Shown piece by piece: positions 9,140 through 18,331 of a DNA stretch of 64,000 nucleotides. Every line of letters starts with the position of its first letter. Positions within the stretch are counted from its first letter, which is position 1. The notes beneath the pieces were generated by a model. The model ran no database searches. It saw only the letters and a program-made list of their open reading frames with translations, and was not told the DNA's origin. This DNA is from Halogeometricum sp. S3BR5-2 (lineage in GTDB: Archaea; Halobacteriota; Halobacteria; Halobacteriales; Haloferacaceae), in the NCBI RefSeq assembly GCF_031624635.1, contig NZ_JAMQOQ010000006.1, positions 273,636 to 337,635 on the forward strand, in the 5' to 3' direction. The position numbers and the translations under genes were made by a program.

Positions 9140-10534
9140 TCAGGCGTCGGACGGGGACCGCGGGGACTGCGAGGCGGTGGCGTTCTCGGGGCCACCCGCT
9201 CCCGTCTGGTTCACGAGCGGCGGAGTGTCCGGCTGGACGGTCAGCACGACGACCGAGTTCCCCCTGATGGCGGTCACCTGGTAGGTCTGGCCGGGCGCCA
9301 TCGTCCACAGCGTCCCGTCGTCGCCCGTCTCGCCGACGACGGCGCTCTGCCCGTTCTGCGGGCCGACGGTGATGCGGGCGTTTACGGGGCGGTCGGCGTC
9401 GGTCCGGTTCAGTTGGATGCGGACGGGACCGCCGGCGTACGTCTGGTGGGCGGTGAGTTCGAGACCGTCCTTCACCGCGCCGTCGGTGGACGTCGTCCGG
9501 AGCGTGTCGAGCGGCCGGTACTGGAACTCCTTGAAGACCTCCTTGGAGCCGCTGTCGACGAACGCGTACAGCTGTCCGCGCTCGTGCTGGATGCGGACGA
9601 GGACGCTGTTGTCGCCCTGCCGAGTGCCGGTGACGCTCGTCCCGCTCTCGCGCAGCCCCAGCGCGCTGATGTACGGGTACGCCTGCGTAGTGTTGTCGAG
9701 GGCCTCGTCGAGCGTGATGACCCCGGTGCCCCGCGCCCGCAGGTCCCCGCGGTACGCCTCGCGGACGTACGTCTCGTTCCGGACGGTGGCGGCGACGACG
9801 CTGTCGGGACCCGTCTGGAGGAAGAAGCGCGCGTGCTCGGCGTCGCCCTGCAGGACGCTGACGGCGTGCTGTCGCACCGGTCCGGTGAACGTGTCGAGTT
9901 CGCGTTCGAGCGTCGCGGACCGCGACTCGACCGAGAAGTCGGGGATGGACTCGGCGAACGCGTCGATGCGCTGCCTCCGTTCGTCGAGCGCCCGCGCCTC
10001 CAGGTCGATGACGGCGAGGCGGACGAGGAACCGCCGCGGCGTTATCTCACCGGCGCCGTAGGCGCTGATGGCCGCCTGCTGGCGCGACCGCAGCGAGATG
10101 ATGCGCTGTTCGATGGTGGTCAGTTCCTGGAGTATCACCTGCTGTCGGCGGTCCTCGGTGTCGGTCGACCGGATCCGCTCGACGGCCGCGAGCGTCTCGA
10201 CGGTCAGTTTCGTCTCGTTGTCCTCGAAGGCGAGCGCCGGACCCAAGTCGACCGACCGCCCCTCCAGAGAGCTTCGGTTCACCCGGTCGGGCGGAATCCC
10301 GAGCACGTGGAGGGTCGCGTTGCTCGCCGTCTCGTTCGACGCCAGTTGCGTCGCCGGGACGCCGACCTGCGCCGGCGCCGGGGCGTTCGCGGCGGGGGCG
10401 CCGGCGGCGGAATCGGAGTCGAGAACGGGGGCGGAACCGGTTCCGTCGGAGACCGGGGCCGCACCCGGCGCCGCCGCTCCGGCGACGGTCGAAAGCACGA
10501 GGACCGCGACGAGCACGGCGGAGAGGGCTTTCAT
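9140..10534 (-). CDS. Secreted haloarchaeal protein, function unknown
   Basis: The 464-residue protein has a Sec signal peptide (MKALSAVLVAVLVLSTVAGA, cleavage near AGA-AAP) followed by an Ala/Pro/Ser-rich linker and a large acidic exported domain. Residues about 110-230 are helical and charged. The C-terminal part is beta-rich and ends in a Ser/Pro tail without a clear membrane anchor. I do not recognise a catalytic motif. It is divergent from the membrane-anchored winged-helix gene at 10660; this gene pair looks like a haloarchaeal pairing of unknown role. A TATA-like TTTTAGTAG lies about 25 bases before its ATG. Confidence 0.7.
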   Translation of the reverse strand: MKALSAVLVAVLVLSTVAGAAAPGAAPVSDGTGSAPVLDSDSAAGAPAANAPAPAQVGVPATQLASNETASNATLHVLGIPPDRVNRSSLEGRSVDLGPALAFEDNETKLTVETLAAVERIRSTDTEDRRQQVILQELTTIEQRIISLRSRQQAAISAYGAGEITPRRFLVRLAVIDLEARALDERRQRIDAFAESIPDFSVESRSATLERELDTFTGPVRQHAVSVLQGDAEHARFFLQTGPDSVVAATVRNETYVREAYRGDLRARGTGVITLDEALDNTTQAYPYISALGLRESGTSVTGTRQGDNSVLVRIQHERGQLYAFVDSGSKEVFKEFQYRPLDTLRTTSTDGAVKDGLELTAHQTYAGGPVRIQLNRTDADRPVNARITVGPQNGQSAVVGETGDDGTLWTMAPGQTYQVTAIRGNSVVVLTVQPDTPPLVNQTGAGGPENATASQSPRSPSDA

Positions 10535-10659
10535 GTCTGATAGCTTCTGCGGACGGCTACTAAAACGTCGTGCTCGGTCGAAACCCGTCGAGCGGCCCGT
10601 TTTCTCGACTTTCTCGGCATGGAAAGGATTTTGAGCGCTCCACGTCCAACCACCAGCTA

Positions 10660-11940
10660 ATGCGGATATCCGCGCTGGCCGTTGCCCTCCTTCTGGTGCT
10701 CTCCGGCGTCGTCCCCGCGGCCGCGGCGGCGACCGACGCCGAGAGCGGCGCCCCCCGAGTCGAAGAGCCGGGGGCCGCCGTCAGCCCCCAAGTCGACGGA
10801 CCGTTCGACGGCGACCCGCGGACCGTGATACGCATCGGCCTCGGCGACGACGGCGACGCGTCGTGGCGCGTCGAGATGCACTACCGGTTCGACTCGCCGA
10901 ACGAGTCGGACGCCTTCAGGCGCCTGGGCGAGGAGTACGTCGACGGGGACACCGACGTCGGCGTCCGCGCCGACCTGTTCGAGCGAATCGCCGCGCGGAC
11001 GAGCGAGGCGACCGGCCGCGAGATGGAGATTCGGAACGCGACGTACGACTACAGCATCGACGGGGAAGCGGGGACGGGGACGCTCGCCGTCGAGTTCGTC
11101 TGGACGAACTTCCTGCGGCAGATGGAGAACGGCGACCTCGCGCTGGGCGACGCCTTCCGACTGCCGAGCGAGGCGTCCGGGGAACCCGAGTCGTGGCTGT
11201 CGCTCTTGGGCGAGGACCAGCGGTTGTACGTCGAGACGCCGCCCGGGTACGCGACGAACACCACGAGCATCGAGGTGCTCCAGCGGAACAACGCCATCAT
11301 CCTCGACGGGCCGTCGACGTTCGAGGGCGAGGACGCACTCGTCGTGACGTACCGACCGACGAACATCACCGACCCCGGCGGAATCCCGTGGACGCTCGTC
11401 GTGGGCGGCGGCGTCCTCGTCGCCCTCCTCGTCCTCCTGGCCGTGGTCCTCTTCCGGTGGCGGTCGGGAACCGGGGACGAATCCGGGTCCGGAACGGGAG
11501 GGGGCGGCGGCCGGCCGGGCGGCCCGACGCCGGACGCGTCCGGCGGGACGACGAACGGCGGCGTCGACGCCGGAACCGCCGCGGCGGGCGAGGGCGTGGG
11601 GGCCGCCCCGGCGTCCGAAGAAGCCGAGGCGGAGGAACCCGCGGTGGACCTCTCGCTGCTCTCGGACGAGGAGCGGATCGAACACCTGCTCGAACGGAAC
11701 GGCGGGCGGATGAAGCAGGCGAACATCGTCGCGGAGACGGACTGGTCGGACGCGAAGGTCTCGCAACTGCTGTCGGCGATGGCCGACGAGGGACGCGTCG
11801 ACAAACTCCGCCTCGGCCGGGAGAACCTCATCTCCCTGCCGGAGGAGGGCGGCGACGGGGGAGGGAGCGGCGAAGACGGGAACGGAGACGGAGATAGAGA
11901 TAGGGACGAGGACGGCGACGGGAGCGCGGACGCGAAGTAG
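10660..11940 (+). CDS. Membrane-anchored protein with cytoplasmic winged-helix domain
   Basis: A 426-residue protein with four parts: a signal peptide (MRISALAVALLLVLSG), an extracellular acidic domain of about 220 residues, one transmembrane helix near residues 245-265 (LVVGGGVLVALLVLLAVVLF), and a Gly-rich linker leading to a C-terminal winged helix (about 335-400, with DEERIEHLLERNGGRMKQ and WSDAKVSQLLSAM). The layout suggests an outside sensor coupled to DNA binding at the membrane. The family is common in Halobacteria but I know of no assigned function. The ATG at 10660 starts exactly at the signal peptide. Confidence 0.75.
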   Translation: MRISALAVALLLVLSGVVPAAAAATDAESGAPRVEEPGAAVSPQVDGPFDGDPRTVIRIGLGDDGDASWRVEMHYRFDSPNESDAFRRLGEEYVDGDTDVGVRADLFERIAARTSEATGREMEIRNATYDYSIDGEAGTGTLAVEFVWTNFLRQMENGDLALGDAFRLPSEASGEPESWLSLLGEDQRLYVETPPGYATNTTSIEVLQRNNAIILDGPSTFEGEDALVVTYRPTNITDPGGIPWTLVVGGGVLVALLVLLAVVLFRWRSGTGDESGSGTGGGGGRPGGPTPDASGGTTNGGVDAGTAAAGEGVGAAPASEEAEAEEPAVDLSLLSDEERIEHLLERNGGRMKQANIVAETDWSDAKVSQLLSAMADEGRVDKLRLGRENLISLPEEGGDGGGSGEDGNGDGDRDRDEDGDGSADAK

Positions 11941-12014
11941 CCTTCGGACGGACAGCCGTCGGTTCGGGTGAGGGTTCCGAAAGGATTTACCCGGCTCTGG
12001 CGGAAGAAACGATG

Positions 12015-12818
12015 ATGAAGGTTCTCGTGACCGTCAAGGAGGTGGCAGAAGTCGAGGACGACTTCGAGATAGCCGACCTCGACATCGACCCCCGGTACCT
12101 CGAGTACGACCTGAACGAGTGGGACGAGTACGCCGTCGAGGCGGCGGTCCAACTCGCCGAGGCGTCCGACGAGGACGTCGAAGTCGTCTCTGCGACCATC
12201 GGCCCCGAGCGAAGCGAGGAGACCGTCCGGATGGCCCTCGCGAAGGGCGTCGACCGCGCAGTCCGCATCTGGGACGACGATATCGAGGCCGCGGAGTTCC
12301 TCGACGTGGCCTCGAAGGTCCGCCTCCTCGAAGCCGTCGTCGCCGAGGAGGACCCCGACCTCGTCCTCACGGGCGTGCAGGCGAACGACACCGGGTTCGG
12401 CGCGACGGGCGTCGCTCTCGCGGACGCCGTCGGCTTCGAGTGGGGCGCGGTCGTGAACCACCTCGACACGGAGGGCGTCCTCGAAGACGGGGTCGCCCAC
12501 GTTCACCGGGAACTGGAGGGCGGCATCGACGAGATAACCGAAATCGACCTCCCCGCGGTGCTGACCATCCAGACCGGCATCAACGAACCGCGCTACGCCA
12601 GCCTCCGCGGCATCCGGCAGGCGCAGTCGAAGGAGATAGCGCCGAAGGCGCTCTCGGACCTCGGCCTCGACCACGAGGCCGTCGCGGGCGAACTGTTCCT
12701 GACCGACATGTACGAACCCGAGGCGGAGTCGGACGCGACGTACTTCGACGGCGACGCGGGCGAACAGGCGTCGCAACTCGCGACGGCCCTGCGGGAGAAG
12801 GGGGTGGGCGCGGAATGA
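12015..12818 (+). CDS. etfB: Electron transfer flavoprotein beta subunit
   Basis: EtfB (FixA) pairs with EtfA to bind FAD and pass electrons from dehydrogenases to the quinone pool. It is 267 residues, starts MKVLVTVKEVAEVEDDFE, and has the AMP/FAD-binding fold with DPDLVLTGVQANDTG near residues 115-130 and the conserved TIQTGINEPRYASLRGI near 185-200. An extra ATG lies directly upstream at 12012. Its stop overlaps the etfA start (ATGA), so both subunits are made from one message. A BRE/TATA-like stretch (CCGAAAGGATTTACC) precedes the gene. Confidence 0.93.
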   Translation: MKVLVTVKEVAEVEDDFEIADLDIDPRYLEYDLNEWDEYAVEAAVQLAEASDEDVEVVSATIGPERSEETVRMALAKGVDRAVRIWDDDIEAAEFLDVASKVRLLEAVVAEEDPDLVLTGVQANDTGFGATGVALADAVGFEWGAVVNHLDTEGVLEDGVAHVHRELEGGIDEITEIDLPAVLTIQTGINEPRYASLRGIRQAQSKEIAPKALSDLGLDHEAVAGELFLTDMYEPEAESDATYFDGDAGEQASQLATALREKGVGAE

Positions 12819-13771
12819 GTCCGGACGTGCTCGCGGTGGCCGAGCACCGCCGCGGCGACGTTCGCGAGGTGAGCTACGAACTCGTGACCGCGGGGCGCGA
12901 ACTCGCGGACGCGACCGGCGGCGACCTCCACGTGGCCGTGATAAGCGGACGAATCGACGAGTTCACGACGCGCTTGGACCTCGAGGGGGTCGACCGCATC
13001 CACACCGTCGACCACGGCGAGGAGTTCAACCACGACGTGTACACGCAGGTCGTCTGCGCCCTCGCGGACGAACTCGACCCGCAGTACGTCCTCGCGCCGA
13101 ACTCCGTGAACGGCCTCGACTACGCGCCCGCCGTGGCGAACCGCCTCGGCCTCCCCCTCGTGACGGACGCCGTCGGCATCGAGTACGACGGCGGCCTCAC
13201 CGTCACGCGCGAGATGTACGGGTCGAAGGTGGAGACTACCGTCGAAGTCGACGCCGAGCGGGCCGTCGCGACGATTCGCCCCGGCGAGTGGGTGACGACG
13301 GAGGCCATCGGCGACGCCGAGGTGACCCCGTTCGAGTTCGAGGTGGACGAGTCAGCGGTCAACTCCGAGGTCACCGGCTTCGAGGAGGTGGCCGGCGGCG
13401 ACGTCGACATCGCGGACGCGGAGGTGCTCGTCTCCGTCGGGCGCGGCATCGAGGAGGAGGAGAACATCAAACTCGTCGAACGCCTCGCGGACGCTCTCGG
13501 GGCGACGCTCTCCTCTTCCAGACCCATCGTCGACAACGGCTGGCTTCCGAAGAACCGGCAGGTCGGCCAGTCGGGGAAGGTCGTCACGCCGAAGGTGTAC
13601 ATCGCCATCGGCATCTCCGGCGCGGTCCAGCACGTCGCCGGCATGAAGGGCTCCGAAACCATCGTCGCCGTCAACAACGACCCGAACGCGCCCATCTTCG
13701 ACATCGCGGACTACGGCGTCGTCGGCGACCTGTTCGACGTGGTGCCGGCGCTCATCGAGCAGTTCGAGTAG
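12815..13771 (+). CDS. etfA: Electron transfer flavoprotein alpha subunit
   Basis: EtfA (FixB) holds the FAD domain of the heterodimer. It has 318 residues: an N-terminal nucleotide-fold domain, then the C-terminal FAD-binding domain with SVGRGIEEEENIKLVERLAD (about 210-229), GATLSSSRPIVDNGWL and the family signature region with KVYIAIGISGAVQHVAGMKG and NNDPNAPIF. All expected segments are present. The last codons and 30 or so bases after the stop are duplicated 107 bases further on (see the repeat feature). Confidence 0.95.
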   Translation: MSPDVLAVAEHRRGDVREVSYELVTAGRELADATGGDLHVAVISGRIDEFTTRLDLEGVDRIHTVDHGEEFNHDVYTQVVCALADELDPQYVLAPNSVNGLDYAPAVANRLGLPLVTDAVGIEYDGGLTVTREMYGSKVETTVEVDAERAVATIRPGEWVTTEAIGDAEVTPFEFEVDESAVNSEVTGFEEVAGGDVDIADAEVLVSVGRGIEEEENIKLVERLADALGATLSSSRPIVDNGWLPKNRQVGQSGKVVTPKVYIAIGISGAVQHVAGMKGSETIVAVNNDPNAPIFDIADYGVVGDLFDVVPALIEQFE

Positions 13772-13910
13772 GCGGTTACGGCGGATTTTTGGTCCAGATT
13801 TTTGCGGACGCGAACCCGTGAGCGTCCGGAAAAAGGTGGTCGCGCGTGGTGCCGGCGCTCATCGAGCAGTTCGAGTAGGCGGTTACGGCGGATTTTTGGT
13901 CCAGATTTTT
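13738..13910 (+). repeat. Duplicated etfA 3' end flanking a hairpin element
   Basis: Bases 13738-13803 and 13845-13910 are identical (66 bases, offset 107). The unit comprises the last codons of etfA, the TAG stop and a T-rich tail containing TTTTTGGTCCAGATTTTT. Between the copies is a 41-base stretch with the perfect stem CGGACGC...GCGTCCG flanked by TTTTT and AAAAA, ending AAAAAGGTGG. It lies between two convergent genes. The same organisation occurs after the radical SAM gene at 19295-19431, with related element sequence. Confidence 0.9.
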
Positions 13911-13917
13911 CCGCGCG

Positions 13918-15582
13918 CTACTTCGAGTCGACCGTCCGCTCGAACGACCTGATGGCGTCGTCGCCGCCGGCGACGAGCACGTCGTCCTCGCTCTCGACGA
14001 CGACCGATCCCTCGGTTCTGACGGTCCCGTCGCGGACGGCGCCGATGACTATCCATCCCCGCTCCGCGTCGCGGCCCGCGTCGGCGAGCGACTCGCCGAC
14101 GAACGGCGCCGCGTCGGCGCGGACGAGTCGAATCTGCCCGGCCGGGGAGACGACGCCCTCGCCGTGGGCCTCGGAGGCGACGAGACGGGCACACACCTGC
14201 TGGACGGAGAGCACGTAGTCGCCCCCGGCCCGGAACGCCGGAGCGGCCTTGTCGGCGTCGGTGACGCGCCCCAGTATCTCGATGTCGTCCGAGAGCGAAC
14301 GGGCCATCGCCACGGTCAGCAGCGCCGTCGCGTCGTCGTCGACGGTGACGATCAGGGCCGACGCGTCCTCGATACCCGCCTCGTGGAGCGTCTCGGGTTC
14401 GGTCGAGTCGCCGACGACGTCGGGGTCGGCGTTCGCGTCCGCGTCGACGGTCGTGACGGAGGTTCCCTCGGAGAGGGCGTCGACCGCCGCGTGACCGCCT
14501 TCGTCTAATCCGGCGACGACGACCGGGGAGCGCGAGGAGCCGAGGGGGGACCGGACGTTCGACAGGTCTCCCGTGGCCGCCGCGATGTCGTCCTCGGGGC
14601 CGGCGACGACCAGCACCGCGTCGGGCGTGAGACGTTCGTCGGGCGACGGCGGCACGCGGAGTTCGCCGCCGAACCACCCGGCGACGAGCGTCAGGTCCGG
14701 GTGGTTGGCGACGGTCGAGTCGCCGAGCCGGGTCCCGTGGATAGGGCTGTTCCGGCGGACGAGAACCTCGCGGACGACGATGTCGTTTCCGTCGCCGGAC
14801 GCCTCGACGGCGACGGGCGTCGCCGCCTTCTCGGCCAGGCGGCGTCCGATGAGTCCGTGCGGGGCGACGCTCCGGTCGACGCCGACCTCCGTCAGCGCGG
14901 CCGTACGGCGCATGGTGGGGGTGAAACTGACGACGCGCAGGTCCTCGTTCCGTTCGAGCGCGGTCAGGGCGATGCTGGCCGTGCGGTCGCCCGCGTCCGT
15001 GATGAGCAGCGACGCCTCGGCGATGCTGGCTCGCTCGAGGTCGTCGCCGTCCTCGGGGTCGCCGTGGATGGCCTGGTAGCCGCTGTCCGAGTGGCGCTTC
15101 GCCTCCTCCTGGTCGGATTCGAGGAGGACGTAACCCACGTCGAGACCTTCGAGTTCGTCGAGGAGCAGGTCGGTGTCGCGTCGGTACTCCGCGACCACGA
15201 CGTGGTTCGCCTTCACCGAGAGGCGGTCGTCGAGGGTGAGCGGCGCGCGCTCGAAGAGGGGGATGACGAGCACGCGGAGCGTCACGAACCCGATGACGAC
15301 GCCGGTCACCTGCATCGTCACCAACAGGCCGAGCATGAGCGGCGACGTCCACGGCGAGTCCGCTCCGTACCCGGTGGTCGTGAGCGTCGCGACTACCGCG
15401 TTGAGCGAACGGAACATCGACTGCGGACGACCTTCGAGCGTCCGCATTCCGACGTTGTAGAGGAACGTATAGACGAGGACCGTCGTAACGAGACAGGTGA
15501 CGTAGACGACGAGCAGTCGCTGTCGTCCGGAGAGGTCCCGCGGACGTAGTCCGTCGAAATCGCGGAGCGCACGCATCGTCAT
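13918..15582 (-). CDS. Potassium channel protein with two RCK (TrkA-N/TrkA-C) units
   Basis: A 554-residue ion channel. TM1 is about residues 21-42, the pore loop has the selectivity-filter-like TTTGYGAD (68-75) and TM2 is about 81-108. The rest is cytoplasmic: a first TrkA-N Rossmann domain from about 125 with a TrkA-C segment, then a second pair from about 350 (VVVAGLDEGGHAAVDALSEG). NAD(H), nucleotides or Ca2+ usually gate such domains. I start at the ATG at 15580-15582; another ATG is two codons later. The open frame extends upstream antisense to idsA, which is not protein-like. It is convergent with etfA. Confidence 0.85.
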   Translation of the reverse strand: MTMRALRDFDGLRPRDLSGRQRLLVVYVTCLVTTVLVYTFLYNVGMRTLEGRPQSMFRSLNAVVATLTTTGYGADSPWTSPLMLGLLVTMQVTGVVIGFVTLRVLVIPLFERAPLTLDDRLSVKANHVVVAEYRRDTDLLLDELEGLDVGYVLLESDQEEAKRHSDSGYQAIHGDPEDGDDLERASIAEASLLITDAGDRTASIALTALERNEDLRVVSFTPTMRRTAALTEVGVDRSVAPHGLIGRRLAEKAATPVAVEASGDGNDIVVREVLVRRNSPIHGTRLGDSTVANHPDLTLVAGWFGGELRVPPSPDERLTPDAVLVVAGPEDDIAAATGDLSNVRSPLGSSRSPVVVAGLDEGGHAAVDALSEGTSVTTVDADANADPDVVGDSTEPETLHEAGIEDASALIVTVDDDATALLTVAMARSLSDDIEILGRVTDADKAAPAFRAGGDYVLSVQQVCARLVASEAHGEGVVSPAGQIRLVRADAAPFVGESLADAGRDAERGWIVIGAVRDGTVRTEGSVVVESEDDVLVAGGDDAIRSFERTVDSK

Positions 15583-15699
15583 CCGTTTGGCGAGTAGACC
15601 AAGGAACCTTCCGGCCGAACCGTCGCGGTCGGCGGCGCGCTCGGCGAGCGGCGAGCGAAACCCGTCACGTACTTGCCGTCTCGTTCCTACGAACCGACA

Positions 15700-16542
15700 A
15701 TGGAGTATCTGGAGCGTCGGGTGTCGATGGTCGACGAACGCCTCGCGGAGGTCATCGAAGCGGTCGACCCGCCCGAACTGTCGGAGGAACTCGCGCACGT
15801 CGCCCTCGCCGGCGGCAAGCGCGTCCGTCCCGCGGTGACGATTCTCGCCTGCGAGGCCTGCGGCGGCGACGCCGACGCGGCGGTGGATTTCGCCGTCGCC
15901 GTCGAGTTGGTCCACAACGCCTCCCTCGTCGTCGACGACATCATCGACCGGTCGGACATCCGGCGCGGCACGCCGAGCGCGTGGGCGGAGTACGGCTACG
16001 GCCCGGCGCTCATCGCTTCCGACGGCCTCCTCGGCGAGGCGTTCGCCCTCCTCTCGGTGAACGACCAGGCGATGCAGGTGGTCGCCGAGTCGATGGTCGA
16101 ACTCGGCGAGGGCGAGGCGACGGAACTGGTCGCCCGCCCGTCGAACGAACGCGAGTACATGGAACTCGCGCGGCGGAAGACCGGCGCGCTGTTCCGCGCG
16201 GCGGCCGAACTCGGCGCCGTCGCCGCGGAGGCGGACCCCTTCACCGTCGAGGCGTTCGGCGAGTACGCCGAACGCGTGGGGGTCGCCTTCCAGATACGCG
16301 ACGACGTGCTGGACGCGACGGCCGACGCCGACGAACTCGGCAAGCCCACCGGACAGGACGAGGTGATGGACCGCCCCTCCGTCGTGCAGGTGACGGACCT
16401 CACACCCGCGGAGGCGAACCAGCGCGCGCGCGAGCAGTCCGACCAGGCGCTCGACGCCCTCGACGCGACGGAGGTGGAGGAGACGGACTCCATCGGCTAC
16501 CTCCGCGACCTCGCGGAGTTCGTCGTCGTCCGCGAGCGCTGA
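15700..16542 (+). CDS. idsA: Trans-isoprenyl diphosphate synthase (geranylgeranyl/farnesyl type)
   Basis: Condenses isopentenyl diphosphate with allylic diphosphates to supply C15-C20 chains for archaeal lipids and quinones. It has 280 residues. The first aspartate-rich motif is DDIID (79-83), with the small spacing of archaeal enzymes. GGKRVRP (38-44) binds IPP, and the second Asp-rich motif is DDVLD (201-205) after FQIR. I use the ATG at 15700 (MEYLERRVSMVDERLAEVI); 27 bases upstream is another ATG in frame. Product chain length cannot be set from motifs alone. Confidence 0.9.
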   Translation: MEYLERRVSMVDERLAEVIEAVDPPELSEELAHVALAGGKRVRPAVTILACEACGGDADAAVDFAVAVELVHNASLVVDDIIDRSDIRRGTPSAWAEYGYGPALIASDGLLGEAFALLSVNDQAMQVVAESMVELGEGEATELVARPSNEREYMELARRKTGALFRAAAELGAVAAEADPFTVEAFGEYAERVGVAFQIRDDVLDATADADELGKPTGQDEVMDRPSVVQVTDLTPAEANQRAREQSDQALDALDATEVEETDSIGYLRDLAEFVVVRER

Positions 16543-16646
16543 ACGGTCACAACGGCTCGTCGGGAGGAACGCTTCTCGGGACCGAAGGGAACTGCACCGC
16601 TCGGAACGCGAAGGAGTGCGCGGCGGTCACCGCCCGGACGAGACAC

Positions 16647-16817
16647 TCAGACTACTTCGGTCACTTCGACGTCCCAATCGGACTCAGCGTGCGGCCGCTC
16701 TACATACCAGCCGCCGGAGACGTCCACGCCGTTGGCTTCCGCACTCGAAATCAGTTCACGGAGCATGGTCCTGAACTCCTCCTTCTCGCTCGGAGCAAAC
16801 TCATCCACCGATGACAT
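16647..16817 (-). CDS. Small acidic haloarchaeal protein, 56 residues
   Basis: An uninterrupted small gene on the minus strand, starting MSSVDEFAPSEKEEFRTML and ending DWDVEVTEVV. It has a predicted helix (about 9-28) followed by a Gly-Gly-Trp turn and a beta-rich acidic tail, with haloarchaeal codon and residue bias. A TATA box at 16840-16848 is placed correctly for a near-leaderless start at 16817, which is the strongest evidence that it is real. Function unknown. It is convergent with idsA. Confidence 0.6.
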   Translation of the reverse strand: MSSVDEFAPSEKEEFRTMLRELISSAEANGVDVSGGWYVERPHAESDWDVEVTEVV

Positions 16818-16839
16818 CGTCTGAATAGAGGCGAGGTCA

Positions 16840-16848
16840 GATATATCT
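16840..16848 (-). promoter_or_regulatory. TATA box for the 56-residue protein gene
   Basis: Minus-strand AGATATATC is about 25-30 bases before the ATG at 16815-16817. The spacing predicts initiation within a few bases of the start codon. Confidence 0.55.
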
Positions 16849-16991
16849 CTGTCGAAGATTCGAGGCCACGTACGGCGTATCCGACTGGGTCGCCGCTCTC
16901 CGTCGTCGGTGGGTCGGGGCGGCGGAGGGGGTTCCCGAGGGGGGGAGAGCGGAGTGTCGACTACTGCCGAGGTGGCGGTCTTTCCCTTCCC

Positions 16992-18119
16992 TCACCCGCG
17001 CGTCGGTTCGACGCTGGTGGGGAACCGCGACTCCGCGATGGCGAACGCGAGCGTGCTGAACACGCCGAGGAGCGTCCCCACCGTGAGGCCGACGGCGAGG
17101 TCGGCCGCCGAGAACGCCCGGACGCCGGGGACGCCGGCCACGCCGTTGACGTTGAGGAAGAAGCCCGAGACGACGTACAGCACGATGGCGATGGCGACGA
17201 CGTAGAACGGCGCGTTGAGATAGCGCCACTTGAAGCGGTCCGCGAGGTACTCGTCGGTCACCTGTCCGAGGCTGGAGGTGACGCCGGCGGCGGCGAACCA
17301 CTGGATGGCGCCGTGGACGAACAGCGCGAGGACGAGAGGCGCGGCCGGGTCGGGGAGTTCCTCGGCCAGGGCGACGCCGCGGAAGCCGCCGACGGTCATG
17401 AGCGCGAGGGCGGCGACGTAGGTGATGAGCGTCACGCGTCCCTCGTAGAGGATGTCGCGCCCGCGGCCCACGGCGTCGTCGACGACCGTCTCCAGTCCGA
17501 GCCCGCGGAACAGAGTGTAGAGACCGAGCAGCGCCGAGATGACGCCCAGAACGGCCGCGCCGGGGATGTCGAAGGCGCTGGCGATAGTGAGGAACGGGTA
17601 GATGAGAAGCAGGATGCCGAGGGGGACGAGGATGGTGCCGCGCGTCTCCGGGTCTGCGAGCACCTGCTTCATCGTGTAGTAGATGGATTCGAGGTCCTGC
17701 GCCTGCCGGACGACGACCCGGCGCACGCTGTCGATGGGGACGCGCGAGCGGATGACCGGCAGCACCGACTCGTCCTGCGCGCCGTCGGTGATGACGATGG
17801 CGCTGACGTTCTCGCCGGTCGACAGGCCCGCGAGCACGCGGTCTATCTCCTCGCCGATGGCGCGGTTGGCCTGCACGTCGCTACCCTCCATGCCGGTGAC
17901 GGCGGCGACTTCCACCTGCTGACCGACCTCCGGGTCCGCCGAGAGCGCGTCGTGCTCGTGGATGCCCTGAAACAGGACGTTCGAGTCGGAGTCCTCCGGA
18001 TCGGCGGTCGCGAGCGCAACCGCGGCCGCCTCGACGCGGTCCCGACCGACGACGGGCGTGTCGAACCTCGTCTTCCGGCCGAGGTCGTCGTCGAGGTCGA
18101 CGCAGAGGACCAACAGCAT
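16992..18119 (-). CDS. DUF373 family membrane protein
   Basis: A 375-residue protein of the archaeal DUF373 family. The N-terminal cytoplasmic domain begins MLLVLCVDLDDDLGRKTRFD and contains AIVITDGAQDESVLPVI near residue 105. About six hydrophobic helices follow from residue 155 on (GTILVPLGILLLIYPFL and later). The family is widespread in archaea and its role is unknown. I start at 18119 because the frame upstream is not protein-like and a TATA box sits about 25 bases before this ATG. Confidence 0.88.
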   Translation of the reverse strand: MLLVLCVDLDDDLGRKTRFDTPVVGRDRVEAAAVALATADPEDSDSNVLFQGIHEHDALSADPEVGQQVEVAAVTGMEGSDVQANRAIGEEIDRVLAGLSTGENVSAIVITDGAQDESVLPVIRSRVPIDSVRRVVVRQAQDLESIYYTMKQVLADPETRGTILVPLGILLLIYPFLTIASAFDIPGAAVLGVISALLGLYTLFRGLGLETVVDDAVGRGRDILYEGRVTLITYVAALALMTVGGFRGVALAEELPDPAAPLVLALFVHGAIQWFAAAGVTSSLGQVTDEYLADRFKWRYLNAPFYVVAIAIVLYVVSGFFLNVNGVAGVPGVRAFSAADLAVGLTVGTLLGVFSTLAFAIAESRFPTSVEPTRG

Positions 18120-18140
18120 CGTGCGACCGTATGCCGTCGG

Positions 18141-18150
18141 GCTATATTTG
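18141..18150 (-). promoter_or_regulatory. TATA box of the DUF373 gene
   Basis: Minus-strand CAAATATAGC with an A-rich BRE-like CCGAAAA just upstream. The predicted start point coincides with the ATG, so the message is probably leaderless. Confidence 0.6.
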
Positions 18151-18331
18151 TTTTCGGGGACCCGCACGAACGGAGACAGGTGCCCCCGGTCGCCGTCGAC
18201 CGAGGGCGGTCGCCGCGGCCCGCGCGGTCGGTTCGAGGGGACCCCGCGGGCGCGCAATGCGACCGAACACCACGGGCGAGCCGCGTTTCGCACCGTTTTT
18301 GCCCGTGGGACGTGTACCGTGTTCGCAACGA

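Noticed and set aside
8564..10540. 658-codon plus-strand frame across the pilin-like and secreted-protein genes
   Set aside because: GC-driven antisense frame spanning two convincing minus-strand genes with signal sequences.
13883..15352. 489-codon minus-strand Arg-rich frame
   Set aside because: Shadow of the K+ channel gene in another frame; nearly half Arg/Pro/Gly.
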